Assembly: GCA_947567625.1 (NCBI GenBank)
Contig: CANONN010000005.1
Location: 1 to 64,000, forward strand
Source: an uncultured Roseburia sp.
GTDB lineage: Bacteria > Bacillota > Clostridia > Lachnospirales > Lachnospiraceae
Direction: 5' to 3'
Length of the DNA: 64,000 nucleotides
The position numbers and the translations under genes are program-made. This document shows positions 54,429 through 64,000 of this stretch, piece after piece. The notes beneath the pieces were generated by a model that made no database searches, was not told where the DNA came from, and worked only from the letters and a program-made list of their open reading frames with translations. Every line of letters starts with the position of its first letter. Position 1 is the stretch's first letter.

Positions 54429-57400
54429 ATGAGGCAACGACGATGGGGAGCGAGAACACACAAAAGGGTGTTGGCGTTTGCACTGGCGGTCTTACTGACG
54501 GTCGGCAGCTTTTATGGGGGGCCTGCCGCAGAGGTTTTGGCGGCAGACAAAGCGCCGACGAAGATTACGCTCAGCGCGACAAAAAAATCGGTGGAAGTGG
54601 GAAAGAAGTTTACCCTGAAGGTAAAGGCCGTGACACCGAAAAATGCATCTAAGAAAGTGACGTATAAGACGAGCAATAAGAAAGTTGCCACGGTCACAAA
54701 AGAAGGGGTGGTGACCGGAATTAAGGCAGGCACGGCAAAAATTACGGCAGTGTCGACGGCAAAGAAATCCGTTCAGGCGATATGTAAGGTTACGGTGACG
54801 CCGCCCAAAGCGAAATCCATTGTCGTCAAGGATGCGGTGAGTAAGACATTGGCGGTTGACGCAAAGAAAACGATCACCGTGAAGCCGTCGGTTCTTCCGC
54901 AGGGCGCGAAAGTGGCGGGCTATACATATGCGGTCAAGAATAAAAAGATCGCTTCTGTGACGAAGAAGGGCAAACTAAAAGGCGTGAAAGCGGGCAAGAC
55001 GACGCTTACGATTAAAAATAAGAAAAAAGCCGGTCAAAAGAATCTGACGCTCAAGCTTACGGTGATCGTTCCGAAAGTGCCGGTGACAGGCGTTGCGCTG
55101 AATGAGTCGGCGATGCGTCTTGCGGTGGGGGAGAGCACCTCATTGGGTGTAACGGTTGCGCCGGCCAATGCGACGTGTAAGCTGGCAAGCTACGCATCCT
55201 CGGCGGAACGCATTGCGACAGTCGACGCAAAAGGCAATATTCGGGCATTGGCTGCGGGTACGGCCGTAATCACCGTAAAGACGCTGAACAATGCAAAGAA
55301 AGCGTCATGTACGATAACGGTTACAGAAAACGGCGGCTCGACCGGGGGAAGTGAAGCCGGAGGGAACAGTGAGACAACCGGAAGCAGTGAAGCCGGAGGG
55401 AACAGCGAGACAGCCGGAAGTAGTGAGGCCGGAGGGAACAGCGAAACGACCGGGGGAAGCGAAGCCGGAGGGAACAGCGAGACAACCGGGGGAAGCGAAG
55501 CCGGAGGGAACAGCGAGATAACCGGAGGAAGCGAAACCGGAGAAAACAGCGAGACGACGGGAAGCAGTGAAGCCGGAGGAAACAGCGAGACGACCGGAGG
55601 GAGCGAAGCCGGGGGAAACAGTGAAACGACCGGGGGAAGCGAAGCTGGAGGAAACAGCGAGACGACGGGAAGCAGTGAAGCCGGAGGAAACAGTGAAACG
55701 ACCGGAGGAAGCGAAACCGGGGGAAACAGCGAGACGACCGGAGGGAGCGAAGCCGGAGGAAACAGCGAGACGACCGGAGGAAGTGAGACAGAGGACACGG
55801 AGGAGCCCGAAAACGAGGGAGAAAACAAAGCCCTATTTGGCTATGTGTCGGCAACAGAAGGAGATCTCACACTGGCAGCGTCCGGTAAGACGACGACAAT
55901 CTATGTCGACGCGAACGACGACAAGAGTGTGGCGCGCGCAGTCTCTAATCTGGCGGAGGATATCGCGTCTGTTACCGGGATAACGCCGCAGATTCACAAT
56001 GATGCGCCCGTCTCCGGCAGCACAGATGGCGCTTCCGTTATCGTTGGAACCGTCGGGAAGAGCGCGGCGGTGGACGCGCTTGTGAGCGGCGGCAAACTGG
56101 ATGTCAGTGCAATCAAAGATAAGTGGGAGAGCTTTACGATACAGAATGTGGACAATACGCTCGTCATAGCAGGTTCCGATAAGCGCGGCACAATTTTTGG
56201 CGTGTATGACCTGTGCGAAAAAATCGGTGTATCTCCGTGGAAGTGGTGGGCGGATGTAGACCCTGTCCATGCGGACGCGCTCTATATCAATCTGCCGTCG
56301 GGCGGATACACCGAGGGAGAGCCGTCGGTCAAATACCGCGGTATTTTTATCAACGACGAGTTCAATCTGAATCAGTGGTCGATGTCGCAAAGCGCCGACG
56401 GCACGGCGATGTCACACGAGACGTATGAGAAAGTATTTGAACTGCTGCTGCGTATGAAAGCAAATTTCCTGTGGCCTGCCATGCATGCATATTCGCCCGC
56501 ATTCCACAGCGACGCCGAAAATGCGAAGCTGGCCGACGAGTACGGAATCATTATGGGTTCGTCCCACTGTGAACCGCTCATGCGCAATAACCTGGGTGAG
56601 CTTGACGCGTTCCAGGACAAATGGGAGGCGGACAATCCGGGGAAAACGCTCTACAAGGCGCTGAAGAACGAGTCGGGCAAATCTGTGGCATACTACTGGA
56701 CCGACCATGATAATAACAATAATCCGGTGGACAACAAGGAGTTCCTCGAGGCATACTGGAGAGAGAGCGTGCGCTCTTACGGCGGATACGACAATGTGTA
56801 TACGCTTGGTATGCGCGGCGTCCACGACGGTTCATTCCAGACCAATATGGATTACGCCACGGCCTTGCAGGAAATCATTGATGTGCAGAGAAAGATTATT
56901 AAAGAGGAGATCTGCGACAAGACGGGCAGGGATATCACGGATATTCCGCAGGTATTTATTCCGTACAAGGATATTTTAAAATATTATAACGAGGGGTCCA
57001 TTCAAATCCCCGCGGACGTTACGATCATGTGGACGGACGATAACTTTGGTTATGTGCGTCAGAACGCGAACGATACCGAGCGCGCCAATGCGGGCCGCAC
57101 GGGTATATACTACCATATTTCCTATTATGGTTATCCGACCAGTTATCTATGGCTGACGACGACGCAGCCGGGACTGATTCGCGAGGAGATGGGCAAGTCC
57201 TATGATATGGGCGCCGACCGGATGTGGATTTTAAATGTCGGCGATATTAAGCCGGCCGAACAGGATATCGAATACTTCCTGAGACTGGCGCGGGATATCA
57301 GGACGAGAGACCGCGACGTCAGCAGAGTATTTGCCGCGAACGCAAGGCGTGATTTTAACCTGACCAACAAGGATGCGGCGGAATATGCCGCCATCATGGA

Positions 57401-60400
57401 TGAGTTTTATGAGCTTGCCAATGCAAAACGCCCGGAATTTATCAGAAGCGGCGAGTTTTCCGTGACGGCATACGGCGACGAGGCAGGGCGCTTCTTAGAG
57501 CGGTGCAAAAACCTTACGGCGAGGGCCGAAGCGCTCTATGGCAAGCTTGCCGAAGAGAAGAAGGACGCGTTCTTTGAACTTGCGCTCTATCCGATTCGCA
57601 CGTTCCAAAACATGATGATCGATTACATCCAGACGGACCGCGCCAATCTTTACGCGGCGCAGGGAAGAGGGATGGCGCCGTACCAGTACGCAAAAGAGAC
57701 GGCCGCGGCCGTGGCGCAGATCGATGCGGATTTGGCGGCGTATAACGCACTGCGGGGCGGTAAGTGGGATAAGATGATGAATAATAATCCGTCCAAGTTA
57801 CAAGGTTGTGACGCCCATATTACGACGAGTCTCGCCGTCGATACGCCAAGCTCCCTCGACTATACGTCGCTTGCAGTGGCTGTCGATACGGCGGCATCTC
57901 TTGGTGAGCAAAATGCGCTTTCGCTTTCGGTATATGACACATATCGCAAGTTTATTGATATCGTCAATCAGGGATACGGCTCGTTTGACTATACCGTGTC
58001 ATCGGATGCGGATTACATCACATTCAGTAAGACGGAGGGAACGGTCAACGGCAGCGACCGGGTTTATGTGGAACTTGCTCCATCCAAAGTTCCGGCGGGA
58101 AGCTCTGTGGCGACGATTACCGTGACGCAGAAGCTTGGCGCTATGACGGTCGATGCGAAAGAGATTACCGTAAATGTCTCCAATCCGGCGGTCGGCTCTG
58201 ATGCAAAACTGTATGTGGAGGCCGGGGGAACCGTTTCCATCGAGGCGGAGCATTATTCGTCTGCTGTGGCGAAAGACGCCCGTGAGTGGAAAGTAGAAAA
58301 AGATTTCGGCAGAAGCGGCAATTCTGTGAAAGCTTATCCCGATCTGGCGGCGGAGGTCGCCTCACCGGGCAGCGCAAATACCGCTTATCTGACCTATGAT
58401 ATTTATTTTGAAAACAGCGGCACCTACACGCTCGATGTTTACCGGATGCCTACGCTGAACGAGCGCGGCAGCATGAAATTTGCAGTCGGTGTGGACGAGG
58501 AGACGCCGGTGATTCTCACCGGAAGAAATACGGTCAGCAGCGACACCAAAAACAAAAACGACCCCTGGTGCAGAGGCGTTCTCGATAATACGCAGAGACT
58601 GCGCACGACGATTACGATTCCGACAGCCGGAAAACACACACTGCGGCTCTATCAGGTATCGCCGGGTGTTGTCGTAGATAAAATGGTACTCACGCACGGT
58701 ACGGATGTGCCGGTTTCCTACTTCGGCGCACCGGAGAGTTATAATACGACTTACCGTACCGAGATGGAAGAGGCGCTCCCGTATACGGATACGGCCGCAA
58801 CAGAGCAGATCAAAAAGGCTTATGAGCCGGATGTCCTTGTGGGCGCCGTAAACAAAACGGCGGCACAGATCGACAGCGTCAATCTGATTAAGCTCACGGA
58901 AACATACAGCAGCGCGGTCGTTGCGGTGACGGCTTATGACGACAAAGGCAATATGACGGCGGTGCAGATCGCCAAAGCAGATCTTTCGGCGGTAAATGCG
59001 GGAAGCGAGACGACGGTTCCCGTGGCGCTTGCTCTGCCTGATTCGGCAGTGGCGTACGCGGTGACGGTGTTTGACAGTTTTGCCAATATGCAGCTGATCG
59101 CGCCCTACAAGGAGTGGGGAACGGTGGTCACCGAGGCGGAGACAGACGGCATGACGATCAAGGCCGATTTGCAGGAATACAAAGGGAAAAAATCAATAGC
59201 GCTGATTGCCGACTGTGAGATTACAGAGGAGATCACGGCGGAGCATATCAAATATCTGCACGGTGAGACGGTCACGGCGTCCTCCTACAAGTCCATACCG
59301 TTTGGCGGCAACGGACAGGGGGTTTATTACATCAGAACCGGCATCTATGGCGAGGCAGCGATCGATGAGAGAAAGAATACGGTAGTCAACATTCTGCCGG
59401 ACAATGACGGTGTGAATGAGGTATTAAATACCTGGAGCTTCACAAACGGCCTTGCCGACGACAACGGCAAAGACGCGTTTACCGTAACCGGAGGGGCTTC
59501 CCGCACGGACGACGGCAGGATCAAGATGAATACGGCGTCCACAGGCACGGCTTTGGTGACCTATGACAGCCCGGTTGTAGTGGCGCAGGGCGGTAAGATT
59601 ACGGTGGAATTTGATATTTACTACGGCAAGCTGTCCGCTAAGACGATGAATTACGCCATAAAGGATTCCGCGGGTCATACGCTCACTACCGTGAAGCTGT
59701 CTGCCTATAATCCGTCCTCTTCCAATACCAGCGTTATGATCGGCGGTGAGGAAAAACTCGAAGGCGATACCGGGTATACGGCCCTCTCGAGTGTGACGGA
59801 CCGGACCACCAATTTTGCGGCGCAGAATGGGCCGACCCACTATAAGAACGTATTTGATTTTGCATCCGGGAAAGCGACCGTCACGGTTTCCTCGAAAAAC
59901 GGCACGGCGGAGTTTTCCGGGAAATTAGGCGAAACGACAAACAACATCAAGACGATTCTGTTTGAGACCAATTATAATAATACCGACCGGGCATGTCTTG
60001 TCGATAACGTAGAGGTTTCCAGCATGTCGCCGCCGCAGTACGCGATGGAGATTGGCGCGGTCAGTGCGGAGGATGGCAGTGCGGTAAACGGCGCGGCGAT
60101 CACCGTGACCGACGACGTCAGCCAGGCCGAAATCAAACCGAACAATGCGGGCAAATATATGCTCAGCGAGGGAGGTTATACGATCACGGCGGCTGCGGCC
60201 GGTTTCCGCACGGCGGAAATGAAGTTTGAATTGACGCCGGCGTTAGAGTCAAAGCAGGTTTTGGTTCCGATGACGTCGGATGCAGATTTGGAGACGGCGA
60301 AAGTGACAGTGAAATATACGGATGAGGAGGGAAATACGCTCAAACAGGATACGGTGATAACGGAAGGATTGTATGTCGGCGACAGCTATACGCTTGCGGA

Positions 60401-61157
60401 TTCCTATCAGGCGGATATTGTATGCAAGGATGAGCAGGGAAAGACAAATGTGTATCAGTTTAATCCTTCTTTATCGACGACAAGCACGACGCTCGTTGCC
60501 GACACCGTACTGACGCTTGTGTTCCATATGGCTGCCCAGTATGATTATTTTGAGAATTTTGATAATTATACGCTCGACCAGGCGGCGTGGAATACGGGAG
60601 CGGGGAAATTGTATCCCACGGCGGATAACGGAGTTTTAAACATCTTATCTACGGGCAAATCACAGGGGGCCTACACATTGCTGCCGGAGATTGCCTGCGC
60701 GGGAAAAACTGTAAAGATAACGTGTGATTTAAAGATCGGCCCGGCGTCGATAGCCGGGGAAAGCCAGTTCTCGATCGGCGATACGGCGCCTGCGTTCAGT
60801 TCCAATAATATTGACTATGGCGTGAAGGATTCCGCAGGGCACATCATCAGCCTGCTGCACAATAAGACGACTCTGACGCTGAATGGACAGAGCATCAGCG
60901 CAAATTGTCTCGGCAGTTGGGTGCACATGGAGGCTGACGTGGATTTTGTCTCCAAAAAGGTGACGGTAACACTGACCAATGACAGCGGATATGCCGCGGA
61001 GGTAAAGGACGTCGGTTTTTACAGCACGACGGTTGGTTCCACCGTGGGTGAGAGCATCGGTTCCCTCTATCTGCGCGCCGGTTCGAGCGACGGCTCGGTG
61101 AGCGTCGACAATCTGGCGATTTCGGTGACGGGCGACGCGGCATCGGAAAACCCGTAA
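54429..61157 (+). CDS. Secreted GH115 xylan alpha-1,2-glucuronidase, multimodular
   Basis: A 2242-residue exported enzyme. Residues 1-38 are a signal; about 42-300 three Big_2 Ig-like domains; about 303-458 a 12-residue repeat linker; about 473-630 the GH115 N-terminal beta domain (ends GVYDLCEKIGVSPWKWWADV); about 632-1120 the GH115 catalytic barrel (KYRGIFINDEFNLNQW, MWTDDNFGYVRQ, YYHISYYGYP, MWILNVGDIKPAE); then the GH115 C-terminal domain with IEAEHYSSA to about 1440. After that come further beta modules including a carboxypeptidase-regulatory-like unit (about 1865-1945) and a C-terminal pair shared with the protein at 48623. It should remove (4-O-methyl)glucuronic acid from xylan outside the cell. 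No LPxTG is visible. AAAGGAG precedes the ATG. Confidence 0.9.
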   Translation: MRQRRWGARTHKRVLAFALAVLLTVGSFYGGPAAEVLAADKAPTKITLSATKKSVEVGKKFTLKVKAVTPKNASKKVTYKTSNKKVATVTKEGVVTGIKAGTAKITAVSTAKKSVQAICKVTVTPPKAKSIVVKDAVSKTLAVDAKKTITVKPSVLPQGAKVAGYTYAVKNKKIASVTKKGKLKGVKAGKTTLTIKNKKKAGQKNLTLKLTVIVPKVPVTGVALNESAMRLAVGESTSLGVTVAPANATCKLASYASSAERIATVDAKGNIRALAAGTAVITVKTLNNAKKASCTITVTENGGSTGGSEAGGNSETTGSSEAGGNSETAGSSEAGGNSETTGGSEAGGNSETTGGSEAGGNSEITGGSETGENSETTGSSEAGGNSETTGGSEAGGNSETTGGSEAGGNSETTGSSEAGGNSETTGGSETGGNSETTGGSEAGGNSETTGGSETEDTEEPENEGENKALFGYVSATEGDLTLAASGKTTTIYVDANDDKSVARAVSNLAEDIASVTGITPQIHNDAPVSGSTDGASVIVGTVGKSAAVDALVSGGKLDVSAIKDKWESFTIQNVDNTLVIAGSDKRGTIFGVYDLCEKIGVSPWKWWADVDPVHADALYINLPSGGYTEGEPSVKYRGIFINDEFNLNQWSMSQSADGTAMSHETYEKVFELLLRMKANFLWPAMHAYSPAFHSDAENAKLADEYGIIMGSSHCEPLMRNNLGELDAFQDKWEADNPGKTLYKALKNESGKSVAYYWTDHDNNNNPVDNKEFLEAYWRESVRSYGGYDNVYTLGMRGVHDGSFQTNMDYATALQEIIDVQRKIIKEEICDKTGRDITDIPQVFIPYKDILKYYNEGSIQIPADVTIMWTDDNFGYVRQNANDTERANAGRTGIYYHISYYGYPTSYLWLTTTQPGLIREEMGKSYDMGADRMWILNVGDIKPAEQDIEYFLRLARDIRTRDRDVSRVFAANARRDFNLTNKDAAEYAAIMDEFYELANAKRPEFIRSGEFSVTAYGDEAGRFLERCKNLTARAEALYGKLAEEKKDAFFELALYPIRTFQNMMIDYIQTDRANLYAAQGRGMAPYQYAKETAAAVAQIDADLAAYNALRGGKWDKMMNNNPSKLQGCDAHITTSLAVDTPSSLDYTSLAVAVDTAASLGEQNALSLSVYDTYRKFIDIVNQGYGSFDYTVSSDADYITFSKTEGTVNGSDRVYVELAPSKVPAGSSVATITVTQKLGAMTVDAKEITVNVSNPAVGSDAKLYVEAGGTVSIEAEHYSSAVAKDAREWKVEKDFGRSGNSVKAYPDLAAEVASPGSANTAYLTYDIYFENSGTYTLDVYRMPTLNERGSMKFAVGVDEETPVILTGRNTVSSDTKNKNDPWCRGVLDNTQRLRTTITIPTAGKHTLRLYQVSPGVVVDKMVLTHGTDVPVSYFGAPESYNTTYRTEMEEALPYTDTAATEQIKKAYEPDVLVGAVNKTAAQIDSVNLIKLTETYSSAVVAVTAYDDKGNMTAVQIAKADLSAVNAGSETTVPVALALPDSAVAYAVTVFDSFANMQLIAPYKEWGTVVTEAETDGMTIKADLQEYKGKKSIALIADCEITEEITAEHIKYLHGETVTASSYKSIPFGGNGQGVYYIRTGIYGEAAIDERKNTVVNILPDNDGVNEVLNTWSFTNGLADDNGKDAFTVTGGASRTDDGRIKMNTASTGTALVTYDSPVVVAQGGKITVEFDIYYGKLSAKTMNYAIKDSAGHTLTTVKLSAYNPSSSNTSVMIGGEEKLEGDTGYTALSSVTDRTTNFAAQNGPTHYKNVFDFASGKATVTVSSKNGTAEFSGKLGETTNNIKTILFETNYNNTDRACLVDNVEVSSMSPPQYAMEIGAVSAEDGSAVNGAAITVTDDVSQAEIKPNNAGKYMLSEGGYTITAAAAGFRTAEMKFELTPALESKQVLVPMTSDADLETAKVTVKYTDEEGNTLKQDTVITEGLYVGDSYTLADSYQADIVCKDEQGKTNVYQFNPSLSTTSTTLVADTVLTLVFHMAAQYDYFENFDNYTLDQAAWNTGAGKLYPTADNGVLNILSTGKSQGAYTLLPEIACAGKTVKITCDLKIGPASIAGESQFSIGDTAPAFSSNNIDYGVKDSAGHIISLLHNKTTLTLNGQSISANCLGSWVHMEADVDFVSKKVTVTLTNDSGYAAEVKDVGFYSTTVGSTVGESIGSLYLRAGSSDGSVSVDNLAISVTGDAASENP
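55336..55800 (+). repeat. 36-bp in-frame linker repeats in the GH115 gene
   Basis: About thirteen units encode GGSEAGGNSETT with minor variants (GSSEAGG, GSETGEN). They form an acidic flexible linker between Ig-like and catalytic domains. Unit similarity at the base level indicates recent expansion. Confidence 0.9.
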
Positions 61158-61196
61158 TACCATTCGTTTGCGGTAAGTGAAAAAGACAGCAAATGT

Positions 61197-61236
61197 TTTC
61201 TTCCCCATGATGATTCCTGCATCATGGGGAAGAAAC
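61197..61236. terminator. bidirectional terminator between GH115 and araC
   Basis: A 15-bp stem TTCTTCCCCATGATG / CATCATGGGGAAGAA lies between the convergent genes and could end both. Confidence 0.85.
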
Positions 61237-61244
61237 AACAATTG

Positions 61245-62057
61245 TCAGCCCATTTCCCGGGGAGATTTCCCGGTCTGTTTGATATAGGATTTATAGAAAT
61301 TGGCGTAACTGTTAAAGCCTGCATTGAGGCTGGCCTGCATCAGCGTCTGTCCGTTTTTGTGCAGCTCCTGCGCCAATAATACTCGTTTAAAATTGATATA
61401 CTGGTTTACTGTGTAGCCGGTGCTTTCTTTAAAGATGCGGCACAGAGAGTATTTTGAGAGAAAGAACGTTTGGGAGAGTAAATCCAGATTTAAATGATCG
61501 GAGAGGTGTTCGTTGATATATAATATGATATTGCGGACCCTCTCATCTTTTATATAGACATCGGCTGTGCTTTTTTTGCAATGATTGATCAGGTATAAAA
61601 ATTCTATGATGGCATGTTCGACGACATCGTAGGCTTTTTCTTCGCAATAGGAGTACAGACGCGTCATACAATCTTTCAGCGCGCGGTCCGCGATCTCGCA
61701 GGGAATGCAGTTTCCCATCCCAAGCTGTCTGTTTTCAAAGATAGCGAGAAATTCTTCACAGTGATACTTTTTAAAATAATCCGTCTTGATGTAGAGAATC
61801 ATGCGCTCGTAAGCCTTGGCGGTTAAACATACGATATGATGCATTTCAAACGGGCGTGTAAAGAGAATGTCGCGCGGATTTAACCGGTAAGTGTTCCCTT
61901 CCACACAAAATTCACAGTCGCCGTTTAAAAATAAAATAATCTCATACAGATCATCATGATTGTGGAGCTGAAAATTGATCGTATGTGGATTCTCGTCGAT
62001 ATCATGGACCATGCCAAAATCCCTGTTCTCGAAAATTACAACCGATTTTCTTGCCAT
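61245..62057 (-). CDS. AraC-family regulator of the glucuronoxylan locus
   Basis: A 270-residue regulator with an N-terminal cupin sensor (NFQLHNHDDLYEIILFLNGD, LNPRDILFTRP) and a C-terminal AraC double helix-turn-helix (LDLLSQTFFLSKYSLCRIFK, ASLNAGFNSYANFYKSYIKQ). Divergent from the cytoplasmic GH115 gene at 62365 and convergent with the secreted GH115 gene, so it most likely senses a xylan-derived sugar and controls both; this is inference from position. GGAGG stands eight bases before the ATG and comes at the end of a palindromic element. Confidence 0.9.
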   Translation of the reverse strand: MARKSVVIFENRDFGMVHDIDENPHTINFQLHNHDDLYEIILFLNGDCEFCVEGNTYRLNPRDILFTRPFEMHHIVCLTAKAYERMILYIKTDYFKKYHCEEFLAIFENRQLGMGNCIPCEIADRALKDCMTRLYSYCEEKAYDVVEHAIIEFLYLINHCKKSTADVYIKDERVRNIILYINEHLSDHLNLDLLSQTFFLSKYSLCRIFKESTGYTVNQYINFKRVLLAQELHKNGQTLMQASLNAGFNSYANFYKSYIKQTGKSPREMG

Positions 62058-62068
62058 AGAAATCCTCC

Positions 62069-62192
62069 ATTCCGAAGCGATTTATCGCGCAGGAACGCAA
62101 GCCGAATGTCAGATTCGGCAATGCGATTTAAATTTGTGACGCTTCGGCACAAATTTGTCTGTGAAAAATCAGCGATCAAACTGATTTCTCAC
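62069..62192 (-). repeat. palindromic leader element before araC (61245-62057)
   Basis: Read on the minus strand, three hairpins follow one another: GTGAGAAATCAG/CTGATTTTTCAC, AAATTTGTG/CACAAATTT, and GCCGAAT/ATTCGGC, then GGAATGGAGG, the ribosome site. It shares the TTTGTG...CACAAA stem and the AATGGAG end with the copies at 23470 and 53406 but is more diverged. Confidence 0.6.
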
Positions 62193-62234
62193 ACTATCCT
62201 CCTCTCAGAGCTGATTTGAACGATCCGTGTGTTC

Positions 62235-62264
62235 ATTTTAGCATAAGAATGCCTATATTTGCAA
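62235..62264 (-). promoter_or_regulatory. predicted promoter of araC (61245-62057)
   Basis: On the minus strand TTGCAA (62264-62259) and TAAAAT (62240-62235) with an 18-base spacer. The transcript would have a leader of about 170 bases that carries the palindromic element. Confidence 0.5.
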
Positions 62265-62364
62265 TGTTTTATACAAGAAGGGAAAGGAATATTTACTATA
62301 TTTGTGTTACATTGATAGCGATAGGCGAAGTGAAAAAGTATGAAAAATGGTATGGAGGAGCAAA

Positions 62365-64000
62365 ATGGAGTTTGAAATCAATTGTCACACGGTTGTCTGT
62401 TATGAAGGAGGTTCTGTTGCCGTCCGAAATGCTGTCGGTATATTGAGAAGGGACTTACGGAAAAAATTGGGAGCTGCCGGGCAGGAAGGGAACAGAATTG
62501 TATTGCGCGGGGATGATACGCTTGGCAGCGAAGAATTTTACATAGAGGCGGCCGATGAGATGACCGTGTTTGCGGGCGATGATCTCGGTTTTGTATATGG
62601 TCTTCTTTTTATCAGCGAAAAATTTTTGGGCATCGCCCCTTTTTGGTTTTGGATGGACCAAAAGATTGACAAAGTAAGTGTAATCCCGGTAAAATATGGG
62701 CAGTACCGCGCGGGCAAACCGATCATTAAATACCGCGGCTGGTTTATCAACGACGAAGTGCTTATCATGAAGTGGAAGATAGACGGAGATCCGGCGCAGC
62801 CGTGGCGTATGGTATTTGAGGCGCTCTTAAGATGCGGCGGCAATATGGTGATTCCGGGAACCGATAAAAATTCCAAAATATACAGGCAGATGGCCGCGGA
62901 TATGGGGCTTTGGATTACCCACCATCACGCCGAGCCGCTTGGTGCGGAAATGTTTGTGCGCCGTTATCCCGACAGGGAGCCAAACTATGCGCAGGCGCCG
63001 GAATTATTTCATGCGCTGTGGGAAGAGGGGATTCAGGCGCAAAAGGATTACAACGTAATCTGGAGCCTTGGCTTTCGCGGTCAGGGAGACTGTCCGTTTT
63101 GGGAGCATGATTCGAGCGGATGCTTTGACACGCCCGAGAAGCGTGGGAAGTTAATCGGCGATGTGATTGAGTTACAGCGTGAGCTTGTCCTAAAATATGT
63201 TGAGCATCCGGTACTTTGTACCAATTTGTACGGGGAAATCATGGAGCTGTATGAGCAGGGATATCTTAAGCTCCATGAAGATATTATCAAAATATATGCC
63301 GACAACGGCTTTGGAAAGATGGTGACGAGGCGGCAAAACAACCATACGGCGCGTTTGTCTTCTTTGCCGAAAGAGCCGACAGAGCACGGCGGCATCTATT
63401 ATCATGTGTCCTTTTATGATTTGCAGGCCGCCAACCATATCACGATGCTGCCCAATTCGGTGGATTTTGTCGACCGGGAGCTGACGGAAGTAGCAGAGAT
63501 GAATATGACAGACTACTGGATTGTCAATTGTTCCAATATCAGGCCGCACGCATATTATCTGGACGCGATACGCAAAAAATGGTTTGGGGAGACGGTCGGT
63601 GACGTAAGGCACAGCAGAGCGTTTGCGGAATGTTACTTTCAGAGCAGCCTGTCCGTGGCCGAAATGTACCGTGATTATCCGAGCGCGATGACGCCATACG
63701 GGACATGGGAGGATGAACACGCGGGAGAACAGTTTTATACCGAAAATGTACGGCTGCTTGTCCATGAAATTTTCAACGGCAAGTACGGCGGTACTGCCAG
63801 ATTAAACTGGCTGGTGGGGGAACACGCGTTGGATGAGCAGATCAAGATGTTTACCGATATCTGCCGCAGAAATTTTGCCAATTTAAAGGCGTATTATCGG
63901 CGCTGTCAAAAAGCCGGCGCTGCACTTTCCGGTGATATGAAAACACTTTTTGACGCGACGCTTTTTTTGCAGGTTTCCATCCATTATTATTGTACCGCGG
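62365..64000 (+). CDS. Cytoplasmic GH115 glucuronidase, partial at right edge
   Basis: An open frame runs from the ATG at 62365 (GGAGGAG four bases before) to the window end, 545 codons without a stop. There is no signal peptide. GH115 landmarks: FGLVYG-like start domain with DDLGFVYGLLFISEKFLG, KYRGWFINDEVLIMKW, GMVTRRQNNHTAR and YYHVSFYDLQAANH, and YWIVNCSNIRPHAYYLD. It is thus a paralogue of the catalytic part of the secreted protein at 54429, without the Ig-like and linker parts. It probably acts on glucuronylated oligosaccharides after import. It is divergent from araC, whose product may control it. The C-terminal part lies outside the window. Confidence 0.88.
   Translation, partial: MEFEINCHTVVCYEGGSVAVRNAVGILRRDLRKKLGAAGQEGNRIVLRGDDTLGSEEFYIEAADEMTVFAGDDLGFVYGLLFISEKFLGIAPFWFWMDQKIDKVSVIPVKYGQYRAGKPIIKYRGWFINDEVLIMKWKIDGDPAQPWRMVFEALLRCGGNMVIPGTDKNSKIYRQMAADMGLWITHHHAEPLGAEMFVRRYPDREPNYAQAPELFHALWEEGIQAQKDYNVIWSLGFRGQGDCPFWEHDSSGCFDTPEKRGKLIGDVIELQRELVLKYVEHPVLCTNLYGEIMELYEQGYLKLHEDIIKIYADNGFGKMVTRRQNNHTARLSSLPKEPTEHGGIYYHVSFYDLQAANHITMLPNSVDFVDRELTEVAEMNMTDYWIVNCSNIRPHAYYLDAIRKKWFGETVGDVRHSRAFAECYFQSSLSVAEMYRDYPSAMTPYGTWEDEHAGEQFYTENVRLLVHEIFNGKYGGTARLNWLVGEHALDEQIKMFTDICRRNFANLKAYYRRCQKAGAALSGDMKTLFDATLFLQVSIHYYCTA

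Noticed and set aside
55190-55854. Long Pro/Ser-rich minus-strand frames over the GH115 linker
   Set aside because: They are antisense of the 36-bp linker repeat; low-complexity DNA keeps several frames open by chance.

Overview
The window reads as chromosome of an anaerobic Gram-positive Clostridia, most likely a gut or rumen Lachnospiraceae. The reasons are a T-box leader in front of ileS, strong AGGAGG-type ribosome sites, a class 1B dihydroorotate dehydrogenase pair (PyrK/PyrD), a CarD regulator, a BspA-like surface protein, Ig-like (Big_2) secreted polysaccharide enzymes, and a 39-bp minisatellite at the left edge. No rRNA, tRNA, phage, transposase or CRISPR locus was seen.

Layout. 1-5.3 kb: minisatellite, PAP2 phosphatase, AraC regulator divergent from a glycogen phosphorylase, TPR lipoprotein. 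5.3-9.7 kb: hflX, then pyrC-pyrK-pyrD. 9.7-12.4 kb: a duplicated palindromic intergenic element, a small CBM2-like protein with a peptide-leader-like N-terminus, a ZIP metal transporter, a STAS protein and a small membrane protein. 12.5-17.5 kb: alpha/beta hydrolase, then a compact condensation domain / carrier protein / AMP-ligase operon facing a convergent TetR gene; this is the best candidate for an undescribed small-molecule pathway. 17.6-19.0 kb: an AT-rich two-TM protein of unknown function and a 19-residue peptide gene with its own consensus promoter and terminator. 19.3-28.3 kb: pyrE, VanZ-like, a small membrane protein with a probable CTG start, an M29-like peptidase, purE-purM-purN-purD, a HAD phosphatase and a DHH phosphoesterase. 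28.3-34.4 kb: T-box/ileS and a second glycogen phosphorylase. 34.6-42.8 kb: a 2714-residue BspA-like surface protein. 42.8-48.2 kb: NudC-type Nudix, a MacA/MacB-like ABC export operon, CarD. 48.6-64 kb: a polysaccharide locus with a secreted SGNH/CE12-like esterase, a two-TM protein, a secreted 2242-residue GH115 alpha-glucuronidase, an AraC regulator, and a divergent cytoplasmic GH115 cut by the right edge.

How they work together. The pyr and pur genes supply nucleotides. The two phosphorylases mobilise glycogen or other alpha-glucans. The right-hand locus looks built for acetylated, glucuronic-acid-decorated plant polysaccharide: secreted esterase and alpha-glucuronidase outside, and a second GH115 inside for imported oligosaccharides, under AraC control. 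A dispersed family of palindromic 5'-leader elements sits directly before the ribosome sites of purM, tetR, the 53.5-kb gene and the second araC, which is the most notable non-coding pattern. All functional statements come from reading motifs by eye; no searches were run.
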